A stretch of 64,000 bases of DNA from Algibacter sp045066735. GTDB taxonomy: Bacteria; Bacteroidota; Bacteroidia; Flavobacteriales; Flavobacteriaceae. The position numbers were made by a program, and so were the translations under genes. The stretch spans positions 139,909 to 203,908 of the forward strand of contig NZ_JBISHH010000004.1 of assembly GCF_045066735.1 (NCBI RefSeq), given 5' to 3'. The notes beneath the pieces are model-generated. The model saw only the letters and a list, made by a program, of their open reading frames with translations, was not told where the DNA came from and made no database searches. Each line of letters starts with the position of its first letter. The first letter of the stretch is position 1. Shown here piece by piece: positions 8,901 to 17,619 of this stretch.

Positions 8901-9073
8901 AGTTTAAAATATCCTACTTTTTTTTGTAAATTAATAAGGGATAAAGATACGGCTTATTTTTATGATGTTATAATATTCAGGGGATTAAAAATGAATTCGA
9001 ACAAAAATAGTTTCAAATTTGAAATCCCTTATTTTTAGAGACTTATTTGCTGTAATCATGAAATTTATACTTT

Positions 9074-10177
9074 TTATTTTCGTTGTCTAAGGTCTTTTTC
9101 GGTAATAAAACCATCTTTATTGGTATCTCTTTTATCAAAGTTCTCTTTTAGTTTTCCTTTTGCTTCTGCCCTAGCAATCTTTCCATCTTTATTAGAATCT
9201 AATCGTTTTAGCATATTTTCAAAATTAGAGCCTTGGTTGTTTTTTGCATTATCTATTCGTTTTTGTGTTTCTAAAGTGTCTCCATTTTTTGGAAACGTCA
9301 TTAAATCTTCAGCATAAAAAACAGCGCCTTTGTAATTTTTACTTAATTCTTTAGTAGTAGCTACTTCATCAACATTAGTAAAGTTTAAATGTGTTAAAAC
9401 TAAGTTTTTAACTTGCCCTTCATTTGCCATTCGAGAGCTTTCGTCTAAATTTACATGTGCATGGGTTTTATTACCTCTATTTTTTCCATTACCTATTCTT
9501 GTATTCGATTTTCCTTGTTCTATAGCGCCTCCAGAATCTATAATTAAGTAATCTGCTTGTTTTGCAAGTATGGGTAAACTTTGAGAGTACGATAAATCTC
9601 CTGAAATAACAATAGATTTACCTCCTGCATCAAAACGAAATGCCATGGTTGCAATTGTATGGTTTACGGGTGTGCAAGAGATTTCAATATCCCCAATAAT
9701 AAAGCTTTGGATGCCTTCTAATTCGTTTAAAGTAAAATTACTTGCAACATCGCTAAAAGTTCGTTGCTTCTTAGATAATCTATAAGCTATATCTTCTTCG
9801 TAATTATTTAAAATGCTATTGACCAAATTTGATGTTGGCTTCGGTCCTACAACTTGAAACTGGCCTGCAGCTAGCAAAGTTTTAATAAAAATTGGCGTAA
9901 ACTCTTCATTATGATCTAAATGGTGGTGCGTAAAAAGAAGAGCGTCTAAATCTTTATTTTTCACTTGTAACTTGTCTAAATTACCCTGAGTTCCATTTCC
10001 CATATCCACTAAAATTTTAGTGTTTTTATAAGAAATTAGAACAGAAGGTCCTGCTCGCTCCGTATTATATTTAGGTGAACCTGAACCAATAATGGTTGCT
10101 ATTAACTCATTTTGAGATTGAGAAAAAAGCTGAAAATTTAAACAGAAAATTAAAATAGAGATAGACTTCGTCATCAT
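9074..10177 (-). CDS. Exported metallo-beta-lactamase-fold hydrolase with C-terminal EF-hand pair
   Basis: The protein has 367 residues. A signal peptide (1-20) precedes an MBL fold whose zinc motif is THHHLDH (83-89), with later ligands in TPVNHTIA, VISGDLS and the final LTHLNFT. The layout resembles the RNase Z/arylsulfatase-like MBL group (GSGSP near the start). The last 45 residues hold two canonical calcium loops, DSNKDGKIARAE (327-338) and DTNKDGFITEKD (351-362). MBL enzymes of this type are metal-dependent hydrolases of phosphodiesters or sulfate esters. The calcium module is an unusual addition. No neighbours point to a substrate. Confidence 0.82.
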   Translation of the reverse strand: MMTKSISILIFCLNFQLFSQSQNELIATIIGSGSPKYNTERAGPSVLISYKNTKILVDMGNGTQGNLDKLQVKNKDLDALLFTHHHLDHNEEFTPIFIKTLLAAGQFQVVGPKPTSNLVNSILNNYEEDIAYRLSKKQRTFSDVASNFTLNELEGIQSFIIGDIEISCTPVNHTIATMAFRFDAGGKSIVISGDLSYSQSLPILAKQADYLIIDSGGAIEQGKSNTRIGNGKNRGNKTHAHVNLDESSRMANEGQVKNLVLTHLNFTNVDEVATTKELSKNYKGAVFYAEDLMTFPKNGDTLETQKRIDNAKNNQGSNFENMLKRLDSNKDGKIARAEAKGKLKENFDKRDTNKDGFITEKDLRQRK

Positions 10178-10272
10178 TATATGTTTGATGTTTAGACATG
10201 TAAATCCTCGAAAGGTTTAAAAATCTAAAAAACAAACTAAAAGATTACCGAAAATTATTAAGACCACAACGT

Positions 10273-11829
10273 CTATTCTTCTATTGGTGGGTGGCCATGG
10301 ATTTCCTCGAAAACTTCATCGAAATTAGATCGTAGATAAGCATTTAGTTTCTTACGATAATCACCTTTTAACCACTCTACAAAATTATATGTACTTTTAC
10401 TAATACATTTTGTGTAACGTTGTATACGGAAATCAATATCGTCCCCAAGCATTTTCGCTAATCCTAATGCATCGTAAACATCTTCACTGTTCTCTATACA
10501 AATTTTTGCATGATGCTCTATAGAGCGCTCTAAAACAACTTTAGAAGACTCTCCGTTTCTAATAGAACTTACATAAGTTTTCTGAATATCGAAATAAACA
10601 TCTTTAGATTTGGCAAACTCGGCACGCAAGGCATCCGGCATTTCATATCTAAAGTTGCTTTCTAATTCATCATCGCTTAAAATAGCATCTAAATAATAGT
10701 TTGGAGAACGGAAAATACGTTGCCAATCCAGATCTTCTCCCCAAGCACCGAAACGATGGAAGTTATTCCCTAAATCAATAACAGAAAAAGATTTTTTATC
10801 TTTTAAAATACGTGAACCACGACCAATCATTTGGTAATAAAGTGTTAGCGACTTTGTTGCACGATTTAATATAATACTTTCAACAGTAGGCTCATCAAAC
10901 CCTGTGGTTAAAATACTAACCGATGTTAAAATAGCACCAGGCGTTTTCTTAAACCATTTTAGTATCATAGACCGCTCCTTCTTTGTATTAGTGTTATCTA
11001 GGTGAGCAACAGGGTAACCCGCACGCCTAAACGAATCGTAAACATGCAGCGACGTATTAATACCATTGTTAAAAATAAGCGTTTTCTTCCCTTTACAACG
11101 TTCTTCATAAGCTTGTACAAGTTTAGAAAGCATATCGCTCGCTGTATATAAATCTTCAGAAGATTTTACCGTATAATCACCATTAGCTCCAACAACTAAA
11201 GATGTTAAACCTACATTATAAGAATACATTTCGGCACGTGCCAAAAAGCCGTTTTCAATAAGTGACTCGATACTTTCTCCAACAATTAATTCATCATAAT
11301 TATCAGTCATTGGTAACTCCATACTCGAGCTTAAAGGCGTTGCAGTAACACCTAAAATAAAAGACTGACTAAAGAATTTAAATAATTTTGTGAATGAATT
11401 ATAGTGCGCCTCATCAATAATAACTAAACCAATATCTGAAATATCTAATTTATCATCATTTAAACGATTGTTTAAGGTTTCAACCATAGCTACAAAACAG
11501 CTATAATCGCCCTGATCGCTCAAATCGGCTTTACTATCTACCACTTTATTATTTACACCAAACTCGGTAAGTACGTTAGATGTTTGACGGCACAATTCAA
11601 TTCTGTGCGTCATTACTAACACTTTTTTCTTGTGTGTTTTTAAGAATTGTCGAACTATTTCAGAAAATATAACTGTTTTTCCACCTCCCGTTGGAAGTTG
11701 ATATAGTAAATGGTAATCGGCTGGAGACTCTTCAAAACTTGTGAAAATTTTGTCAATAGCCCCTTTTTGGTAGCTATATAAATCTTTCCCTGCTTTTCTT
11801 TCTTCTAATTCGGTTTTGGAAACGGACAT
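10273..11829 (-). CDS. Superfamily 2 DEAD/DEAH-box helicase
   Basis: The 518-residue protein has motif Q-like LYSYQKGAI, Walker A PTGGGKT (46-52), motif Ib-like VMTHRIELC, Walker B IIDEAHY, motif III GVTATPLS and motif VI QMIGRGSRI. It therefore has both RecA-like domains (about 1-205 and 225-380) plus a 140-residue C-terminal part of no recognised type. This resembles the DEAD/DEAH helicases related to type III restriction and RadD/YejH proteins, but no nuclease or methylase is adjacent, so it is not read as part of a restriction system. A role in DNA or RNA metabolism is inferred. Confidence 0.85.
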   Translation of the reverse strand: MSVSKTELEERKAGKDLYSYQKGAIDKIFTSFEESPADYHLLYQLPTGGGKTVIFSEIVRQFLKTHKKKVLVMTHRIELCRQTSNVLTEFGVNNKVVDSKADLSDQGDYSCFVAMVETLNNRLNDDKLDISDIGLVIIDEAHYNSFTKLFKFFSQSFILGVTATPLSSSMELPMTDNYDELIVGESIESLIENGFLARAEMYSYNVGLTSLVVGANGDYTVKSSEDLYTASDMLSKLVQAYEERCKGKKTLIFNNGINTSLHVYDSFRRAGYPVAHLDNTNTKKERSMILKWFKKTPGAILTSVSILTTGFDEPTVESIILNRATKSLTLYYQMIGRGSRILKDKKSFSVIDLGNNFHRFGAWGEDLDWQRIFRSPNYYLDAILSDDELESNFRYEMPDALRAEFAKSKDVYFDIQKTYVSSIRNGESSKVVLERSIEHHAKICIENSEDVYDALGLAKMLGDDIDFRIQRYTKCISKSTYNFVEWLKGDYRKKLNAYLRSNFDEVFEEIHGHPPIEE

Positions 11830-11851
11830 GAAATATTCTTTAAAGTGGCTG

Positions 11852-11859
11852 CAAAAATA
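11852..11859 (-). promoter_or_regulatory. Possible -7 box (TATTTTTG) of the helicase gene
   Basis: TATTTTTG on the minus strand lies 22 bases before the ATG at 11829 and fits TAnnTTTG. No TTG is at the right distance upstream. Confidence 0.3.
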
Positions 11860-11980
11860 ACACCTTTAAAGGGTTTTTACGGTATGTTCTTAGTGAAAAT
11901 TTTAAATGATTTTTGATTTTATCGCTTTCGAGTTATATGAAAAGTAATTTATACATTTACAATCTTAAAATAAAACCAAT

Positions 11981-12994
11981 ATGCAAATTAACGATAAATC
12001 TGAAGTACAAAGCTATTTAGCAGACCCCAAACGATATGATACCATGACCTATAAAAGATCTGGAAAAAGCGGTGTTTTATTACCAGCTATCTCTTTAGGA
12101 TTGTGGCATAATTTCGGGTTTGTTGATAATATACAAAACGCCAGAAATGTTTTAAGATGTGCGTTCGATTTAGGAATTACACATTTTGATTTAGCCAATA
12201 ATTACGGGCCTCCTTACGGTTCTGCCGAAGAAAATTTTGGCACAATATTTAAAAATGATTTCAAAAATTATAGAGATGAAATGTTTATTGCAACCAAAGC
12301 AGGTTACGATATGTGGCCTGGACCTTACGGTAATTTGGGGTCTAGAAAATATTTAATTTCTAGTATAGACCAAAGCTTAAAACGTATGAATTTGGATTAT
12401 GTAGATGTATTTTATCATCACCGTCCAGACCCTGATACACCTTTGGAAGAAACCATGGGAGCGCTTGCCGATATTGTTCGCCAAGGGAAGGCGTTATATG
12501 TTGGTATTTCTAATTATCAACCGGAAGAAACACAACGTGCTGCCGAATTATTGCGCGAATACAATGTGCCTTTTATACTGCACCAAGCGAGATACTCTAT
12601 GCTTGATCGTTGGGTTGAGGATGGACTTTTAGATACTTTAGAAGATAACGGTGTGGGCTGTATTACCTTTTCGCCATTGGCACAAGGTATGCTTACAGAT
12701 AAATACTTAAACGGTATTCCTAAAGATTCTAGAGCGGCTAAAGATTTAACGTATTTAAATACTGAAACCGTAAACGAGAATATTGAAAAGATTAAGAAAC
12801 TTGCAGAAATTGCTGAATCTCGGGGGCAAAAACTATCCCAAATGGCTATTGCCTGGATTTTAAGACAAAAGCAAGTGGCATCGGTACTAATTGGTGCGAG
12901 TTCTACAAATCAATTAAAAGAGAACGTTAAGGCTTTGGATAATTTAGAATTTACTGAAGAAGAATTAAAACGTATAGAAGAGGTTCTTTCTTAA
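11981..12994 (+). CDS. Aldo/keto reductase of the YghZ (L-glyceraldehyde-3-phosphate reductase) type
   Basis: The 337-residue cytoplasmic (beta/alpha)8 oxidoreductase shows the catalytic tetrad of the family: Asp and Tyr in FDLANNYG, Lys in IATKAGYD, His in FYHHRPD. The YghZ subgroup is marked by NNYGPPYGSAE, MWPGPYGNLGSRKYL and the late SVLIGASS. E. coli YghZ reduces L-glyceraldehyde 3-phosphate and methylglyoxal with NADPH; the same detoxifying role is likely but not proven here. It is monocistronic and converges on the secreted protein gene at 13046. Confidence 0.88.
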   Translation: MQINDKSEVQSYLADPKRYDTMTYKRSGKSGVLLPAISLGLWHNFGFVDNIQNARNVLRCAFDLGITHFDLANNYGPPYGSAEENFGTIFKNDFKNYRDEMFIATKAGYDMWPGPYGNLGSRKYLISSIDQSLKRMNLDYVDVFYHHRPDPDTPLEETMGALADIVRQGKALYVGISNYQPEETQRAAELLREYNVPFILHQARYSMLDRWVEDGLLDTLEDNGVGCITFSPLAQGMLTDKYLNGIPKDSRAAKDLTYLNTETVNENIEKIKKLAEIAESRGQKLSQMAIAWILRQKQVASVLIGASSTNQLKENVKALDNLEFTEEELKRIEEVLS

Positions 12995-13045
12995 TGGGAA
13001 AACCATGCAATTTTAATAAAAAAGTTATTGCGGTTGTGTTTGAAC

Positions 13046-13723
13046 CTAATCTTTAACCACAACAACAGTAACTTTTACTCCTTTTTCTAAGGCCCAAACT
13101 TTACTAGCTATTACAGCACCGGTTTCATCAACAATTCTATATTCTGCTGTGTTGGGTCCAGAAGAACCTGTATTAATGGCATAAAAATCAATTTTATTTG
13201 AACCCTCTCTTAGCTTCAAAGTGAAACCACTAAAACTTCTACCTAAATACACGTTAGATCTCAATACATCGTCATTAACATATACACGAAGTAAATCGCC
13301 ATCAATAGCACTATGATCCCTATACTTAATTTGTACATATAAAGATTTTGTATGGTAATCTCCCCAAAAAGCATCTTCTTTTAATCCAGCATTTTCACCA
13401 TAACCATCGGGCAATACTGCCTTAGCTTGTCGGTCGAGATTTTTAGTGTATAATTCTCCAGGGTTTCCAAACTCTTCCTCTGGGAACATAGACAACTGCC
13501 TCTTAGGTGCGCTCAAATCTACTGAAACTCTTGGCGCATTCATACCATTTAATGGATCAGCCTTAGCTTCAATAGGCGTTGAAGGTTTTGGGATTTCCGC
13601 TTTTAAAGAATCATTTTCCCTTTCAATAACGGGAAATGGCGTAGACTTATTTCTACTATCTATTTGGGCAAAACTAGAGATAGTAAAAACAAAAAATATA
13701 AAAAATGAAAAATAAAACTTCAT
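13046..13723 (-). CDS. Exported protein of unknown function
   Basis: The 225-residue protein has a clear signal peptide (residues 1-19, ending SSFAQ). A Pro-rich, charged segment follows (about 20-85), and then a C-terminal beta-rich domain (about 100-225: KSLYVQIKYRDHS, GDLLRVYVNDDV, GFTLKLREGSNKIDFYAINTGSSGPNTAEY, described by its first and last residues 155-185). That domain looks like a carbohydrate-binding or Ig-type beta-sandwich common in Flavobacteriia, but I do not recognise a named family. It has one of the best promoters of the window (13780-13809). No T9SS C-terminal domain is evident. Confidence 0.7.
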   Translation of the reverse strand: MKFYFSFFIFFVFTISSFAQIDSRNKSTPFPVIERENDSLKAEIPKPSTPIEAKADPLNGMNAPRVSVDLSAPKRQLSMFPEEEFGNPGELYTKNLDRQAKAVLPDGYGENAGLKEDAFWGDYHTKSLYVQIKYRDHSAIDGDLLRVYVNDDVLRSNVYLGRSFSGFTLKLREGSNKIDFYAINTGSSGPNTAEYRIVDETGAVIASKVWALEKGVKVTVVVVKD

Positions 13724-14088
13724 TGGTTTGTCGGCGGCTTTTAATTATAATAGGAAACAAAAATTGTTTCATTATGTTTCAAAGATAATTGTTATCATTT
13801 AAATCACAATTATCCCCGTTTCTATTTAGGAAAAAATTAATACAATAACCGTTCCTAAAACATTTCAACGTTTATAATTACATGATTATTAGCGACAAAA
13901 TATTAAATTTTATTTAAAACAACAGTTCTTCTAATAAGGGAAATTATATTTCTAAAAACCCTAAACGGCTTATAATATGCTTTTTAAGAATAAATTATAT
14001 AAAACTATTACATGTTTATAATTCCTTTGATGGCATCATTTTTCTTTAATATAATTTGAAGAAAAACTTGATGCGAAAAAAAATAAGC
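13724..14088. other. 365-bp intergenic stretch, promoter only
   Basis: Apart from the promoter for the gene ending upstream at 13723, this AT-rich stretch shows no plausible coding frame, strong hairpin or repeat. Only a weak GATG-G-CATC palindrome (about 14025-14040) lies past the stop of the gene at 14089. Confidence 0.5.
13780..13809 (-). promoter_or_regulatory. Consensus promoter for the exported protein gene
   Basis: On the minus strand TTG (13807-13809), 19 bases, then TATCTTTG (13780-13787): a full match to TTG / TAnnTTTG. The predicted leader is about 50 bases. Confidence 0.65.
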
Positions 14089-16440
14089 TTATTTCGCTAA
14101 GTTGATAGATTCTCTTTTAGACCACAAATAACCTTCAGTAGACATACCTTCAATATAAAGTTTTATACTATCTGAATCATACTTTGGAACTTTAAAAGTT
14201 AATTCTCCTTTATCATTAGGTGTAAGATTTGGTATCCAGTGAATAGTTCCAAATTTTAAAAACGTATCTGAGCTGGTATTTGTATAATTAGGCTTATAAT
14301 ATTCTTTAGGAACTGAGAATCCAAATATATTGTTAATAGTATGATATTCATCATCGGTAGTACTCACGCCACCTCCATTTTTGGTAAAAATTCTGATGGT
14401 TCCAGCTGGTGAATCCCCAGGATTTGGCATGCGACTAATATACATATCTTCAACATCTAAAGCTCTAAGACCTACTAATGTTCTAAAATCATCAAACAGT
14501 GGCATATTATCCACATAAATAGACGGTACTGAATTCCCAGGCACTATTCGTTTGGTACGAATAATTACATTATCAAGAGTGGTAACAACATCAAATCCGT
14601 TTTTTCTAATTATACTTGCAATCGGCTCATTTTGAAAATCAGATTCAGCTAAATTAATATATTTGGCCCCATGCATGGATATTAATGGCTTGTTTTTAGG
14701 TGTCTTATTTTTAGCGCGAGCTTTTAATACTAGAGTATCTAAAAGCGTAGACCCTATGAGATTATTAAATTTTTCTTCCGTTTGTTGATTGCGTAATTTA
14801 TTTTTGGGATAAGTACTTAAATCTTCTAAGTTATCTTTAATAACTTTTGGAAATATATTAACGTATAAAAATGGTTTTGTTAATTTCCCGTTTTTATTTT
14901 TTAAACTAAAATTAACACTTGTATCATCCGCTAAAAATAAATTTTCAAAGCTAAAAGTTGAATTTTCAATAACGGCAGATTCATGAATTTGATTTGCCGA
15001 AGAAGATAACACCATCAAATCTCCTGTTTTTTGTTTATAATTATTAAGACTTCCCTTTATTTGAAATCCTGTTTCAAATGCATAATTAGCTTTTGACTGG
15101 TCTTTAAAGATATTATCCCAATTATACCTACTCCATCCTTGGTTTAATAATAACAAGTCTAAATCGTATAGCGTCTTGTGATCAATATCACTGAAATAAT
15201 AATACGGCTTTTCTATATAGCCTTTAATATATGGAGCTAATAAAAAAGATGCCATTATCGTAGACTGATTCTTGTAGGATTCATTGGGCGCTGGCAAAAC
15301 TGATACACTAAAACTCGGATTAATTTCTGTTTTAATATTTGTTTTAAGTTTTACCGTGCTCGAATCTTTTTGTGCTACTACACTTGCTACTTCAATGTCT
15401 ATAATTGGAGTTTTTAAATTATTAAATATTAATCTTTCCGCTATGGGCTTATAATTTTCATTAACTAAAGTGAGTATATTTATACCTGGTAGCAATTCTG
15501 GCTTTTTTACATTTAGAAAATAGTTTAGTTTACCTTCTTCAAAATCAATTTTTAATTTTATGATTTGGCCGTCTCTATGTATCAATAAATAGTAAGGTTT
15601 ACCTATTAAATCATTAATAGTAAACGGGTTAGTTTCCAAAGCAATTATTACATTGTTACCATTGGTAACCGCAACTTTAAAAGAGATACCTTTTTTCTCG
15701 ATCAATCCAACTGGTTTGCTAATGGTTTTACCGTTTACCGTAGTAGCATTAACAGTATAATTATTGTTTTCTTTAGCATTTAGCACAAACTTCCCTAACC
15801 CAAATTGATTGCTTTTAAAAGTTGTAATTATATTTTTGTTTTTATCAAAAACAGTTCCTTCGCTAACTACAACACCATTCCCCTGTTCATCGAGTAATTT
15901 AAAACCAATAGTATTGTTTACATTTTCAACAATATGACCACCTTCTGGCAAAAACTGTAAATCATATGTATTTTCACTTATTACATTTTTAGTGTCTTCT
16001 TCTCCGTTGCCCATAATTTCAATTATTTGAACATGAGACAAGTCTTCTTTAAAATTTTTCATCCAATTCGTGGTGGTCTTCACGTAGTAAATCCCAGGAG
16101 TGAATTTCTTGTCAATTAAAAAATTTCCATTCACATAACCATTTGAGGCATAGAGAAGCTTTGAAGTTATTATACTACCGGTTTCATTAAAAATACTGAC
16201 ATATACATTAGTGGTGCTTTCGTAAGGTGTTTGATATTTATTATTGTAAATATAACTTTTAAACCAAATTTCTTCACCTTCAAAAAATATTGATTTATTT
16301 AAGTGCGTAAATATTGTTTCTCGTTCTAATTCAAAATATTTATTATATTTTTTTATTAAATCAGCAGAAGGTTTAATTTGAGAAAAAACTATTGAAGAAA
16401 AATTAAGAAATATTAGAACTATAAGAAAGTGTTTTTTCAT
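14089..16440 (-). CDS. Exported macroglobulin-like protein with isolated TonB-plug-like domain
   Basis: The start is placed at 16440 (MKKHFLIVLIF), 20 bases after a predicted transcription start, rather than at the GTG at 16467. The 783-residue product has a signal peptide (1-20), then an MG2-type macroglobulin sandwich (about 35-140: HLNKSIFFEGEEIWFKSYIY, FTPGIYYVKTTT), then further beta domains. About residues 600-700 look like a TonB receptor plug (SIYVDNMPLFDDFRTLVGL, GTIRIFTKNGGG), yet no barrel follows. This layout recurs in Bacteroidota with no defined function. It may bind a ligand or partner at the outer membrane. It is monocistronic. Confidence 0.75.
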   Translation of the reverse strand: MKKHFLIVLIFLNFSSIVFSQIKPSADLIKKYNKYFELERETIFTHLNKSIFFEGEEIWFKSYIYNNKYQTPYESTTNVYVSIFNETGSIITSKLLYASNGYVNGNFLIDKKFTPGIYYVKTTTNWMKNFKEDLSHVQIIEIMGNGEEDTKNVISENTYDLQFLPEGGHIVENVNNTIGFKLLDEQGNGVVVSEGTVFDKNKNIITTFKSNQFGLGKFVLNAKENNNYTVNATTVNGKTISKPVGLIEKKGISFKVAVTNGNNVIIALETNPFTINDLIGKPYYLLIHRDGQIIKLKIDFEEGKLNYFLNVKKPELLPGINILTLVNENYKPIAERLIFNNLKTPIIDIEVASVVAQKDSSTVKLKTNIKTEINPSFSVSVLPAPNESYKNQSTIMASFLLAPYIKGYIEKPYYYFSDIDHKTLYDLDLLLLNQGWSRYNWDNIFKDQSKANYAFETGFQIKGSLNNYKQKTGDLMVLSSSANQIHESAVIENSTFSFENLFLADDTSVNFSLKNKNGKLTKPFLYVNIFPKVIKDNLEDLSTYPKNKLRNQQTEEKFNNLIGSTLLDTLVLKARAKNKTPKNKPLISMHGAKYINLAESDFQNEPIASIIRKNGFDVVTTLDNVIIRTKRIVPGNSVPSIYVDNMPLFDDFRTLVGLRALDVEDMYISRMPNPGDSPAGTIRIFTKNGGGVSTTDDEYHTINNIFGFSVPKEYYKPNYTNTSSDTFLKFGTIHWIPNLTPNDKGELTFKVPKYDSDSIKLYIEGMSTEGYLWSKRESINLAK

Positions 16441-16466
16441 AATGTTGATTTGCGAAATTACTGACA

Positions 16467-16474
16467 CAAATTTA
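16467..16474 (-). promoter_or_regulatory. Probable -7 box (TAAATTTG) setting the start at 16440
   Basis: TAAATTTG on the minus strand lies 26 bases before the ATG at 16440. Transcription would start near 16460, which excludes the GTG at 16467 as a start. No good -33 TTG is seen. Confidence 0.4.
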
Positions 16475-17003
16475 GAAAAAAATATAGGTTAAGGTGAGAA
16501 CATTTGAGTTTAAATCGTTTCAGTCCTTTAATTTTTTAGTTTTTTTATTTTAAATAGGACTAAATTATATTTTAATATAATTAAGGATTAAAAAGTTATT
16601 TTAAAACGGTAATTTAAAGAACGGCATATTGGGAGTAATCATTGATGTCTATAAATACTATTACATTATTTTTTAAACTAATTTATGTTCTATTTACTGT
16701 AAAACTAAACAGCGTTATAATATTTCTTAGATCCCATTAGCAGCATTCAAAACAATAATTTTAACATTAATCTGGTAACCAATTGTTCCCTTTTTAAAGA
16801 ACGTGAATTTTTAAATAACTTGAAATACAAAAAACCATTCTTAACAAGAAACTTTCGTTAAAATCTGATTTTCAAATACTTTAAACTTCTATAATTTTTA
16901 TTAAAACAACCAGTGTAATCTTGTTTTTTCAGCGATTATCATCTTTTTATGGTATTGTTTTTGTGTGTTTTAATTTCATATTAACATTTAAATTTTAACA
17001 TTT
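16475..17003. other. Long AT-rich intergenic region, no gene recognised
   Basis: About 530 bases separate the divergent genes at 16440 and 17004. Nothing here matches a known RNA, repeat or terminator. A 31-codon open frame at 16645-16740 is hydrophobic but lacks a promoter and looks like chance in AT-rich DNA. Confidence 0.5.
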
Positions 17004-17558
17004 ATGAGACATTTAAAAGAAGTGCCAGAAGTTAATGCGGGTTCTATGGCCGACATTGCCTTTTTACTACTAATTTTCTTTTTAGTAACCGCAACTATTT
17101 CATCCGATGCAGGAATCAAGCGGGTTTTGCCAGCCGAATGCCCAACGGGAGATTGTGAAAGCTTAAAACATGAGCGAAACATTTTGCGCATTGTTATTAA
17201 TAATAATGATGAAATTATGGTTGAAAATGAACAGATCAATCTAGCCGATTTAAAAGAGACTACAAAAGCCTTTTTGGATAATAATGGTGACGGTACTTGT
17301 TTGTATTGCAATGGGAATAAGTTCCCCAATGCATCGGACAATCCGGAAGATGCTGTTGTTTCACTTCAAAACGGACAACAAACTACTTACAAGCAATTTG
17401 TGGCAGTTCAAAATGAATTATCTAAAGCTTATTTTGAATTAAGAAGCAATTACGCTGCTAATGTTTTACAGAAATCGGTTGATAATTTAACAAAAGAAGA
17501 TTTACAGAAGGTTAAAAAAGCATATCCGTTTATTCTTTCGGAAGCAGAAATAAAATAA
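17004..17558 (+). CDS. exbD: ExbD/TolR-family biopolymer transport protein without adjacent ExbB
   Basis: The 184-residue protein is short at the cytoplasmic end (MRHLKEVPEVN) and then has one membrane helix containing the conserved proton-path Asp (SMADIAFLLLIFFLVTATI, Asp18). A periplasmic domain follows. ExbD proteins couple proton flow through ExbB to TonB-dependent transport or gliding. Two features stand out: the periplasmic part holds two Cys pairs (AECPTGDCE and TCLYCNG), and there is no exbB or tonB next to it. It must work with a partner encoded elsewhere. The gene is monocistronic, ending at a bidirectional terminator. Confidence 0.85.
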   Translation: MRHLKEVPEVNAGSMADIAFLLLIFFLVTATISSDAGIKRVLPAECPTGDCESLKHERNILRIVINNNDEIMVENEQINLADLKETTKAFLDNNGDGTCLYCNGNKFPNASDNPEDAVVSLQNGQQTTYKQFVAVQNELSKAYFELRSNYAANVLQKSVDNLTKEDLQKVKKAYPFILSEAEIK

Positions 17559-17579
17559 AATAAAATATACTACAACTTG

Positions 17580-17619
17580 AATATTGAGTTATTTTGCGGC
17601 AACAGAATAACTCAATATT
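17580..17619. terminator. Bidirectional terminator between exbD and the E1 gene
   Basis: AATATTGAGTTATT (17580-17593) pairs perfectly with AATAACTCAATATT (17606-17619); the stem can extend by three more pairs around a 6-base loop. It serves both converging genes. One arm overlaps the TGA stop of the minus-strand gene (17612-17614). Confidence 0.8.

Noticed and set aside
10273..11829. SF2 helicase as part of a restriction or defence system
   Set aside because: No methylase, nuclease or specificity gene is adjacent on either side; the neighbours are a hydrolase and an aldo/keto reductase.
16645..16740. 31-codon hydrophobic frame in the gap before exbD
   Set aside because: AT-rich DNA gives such frames by chance; there is no promoter box or spacing to another gene to support it.
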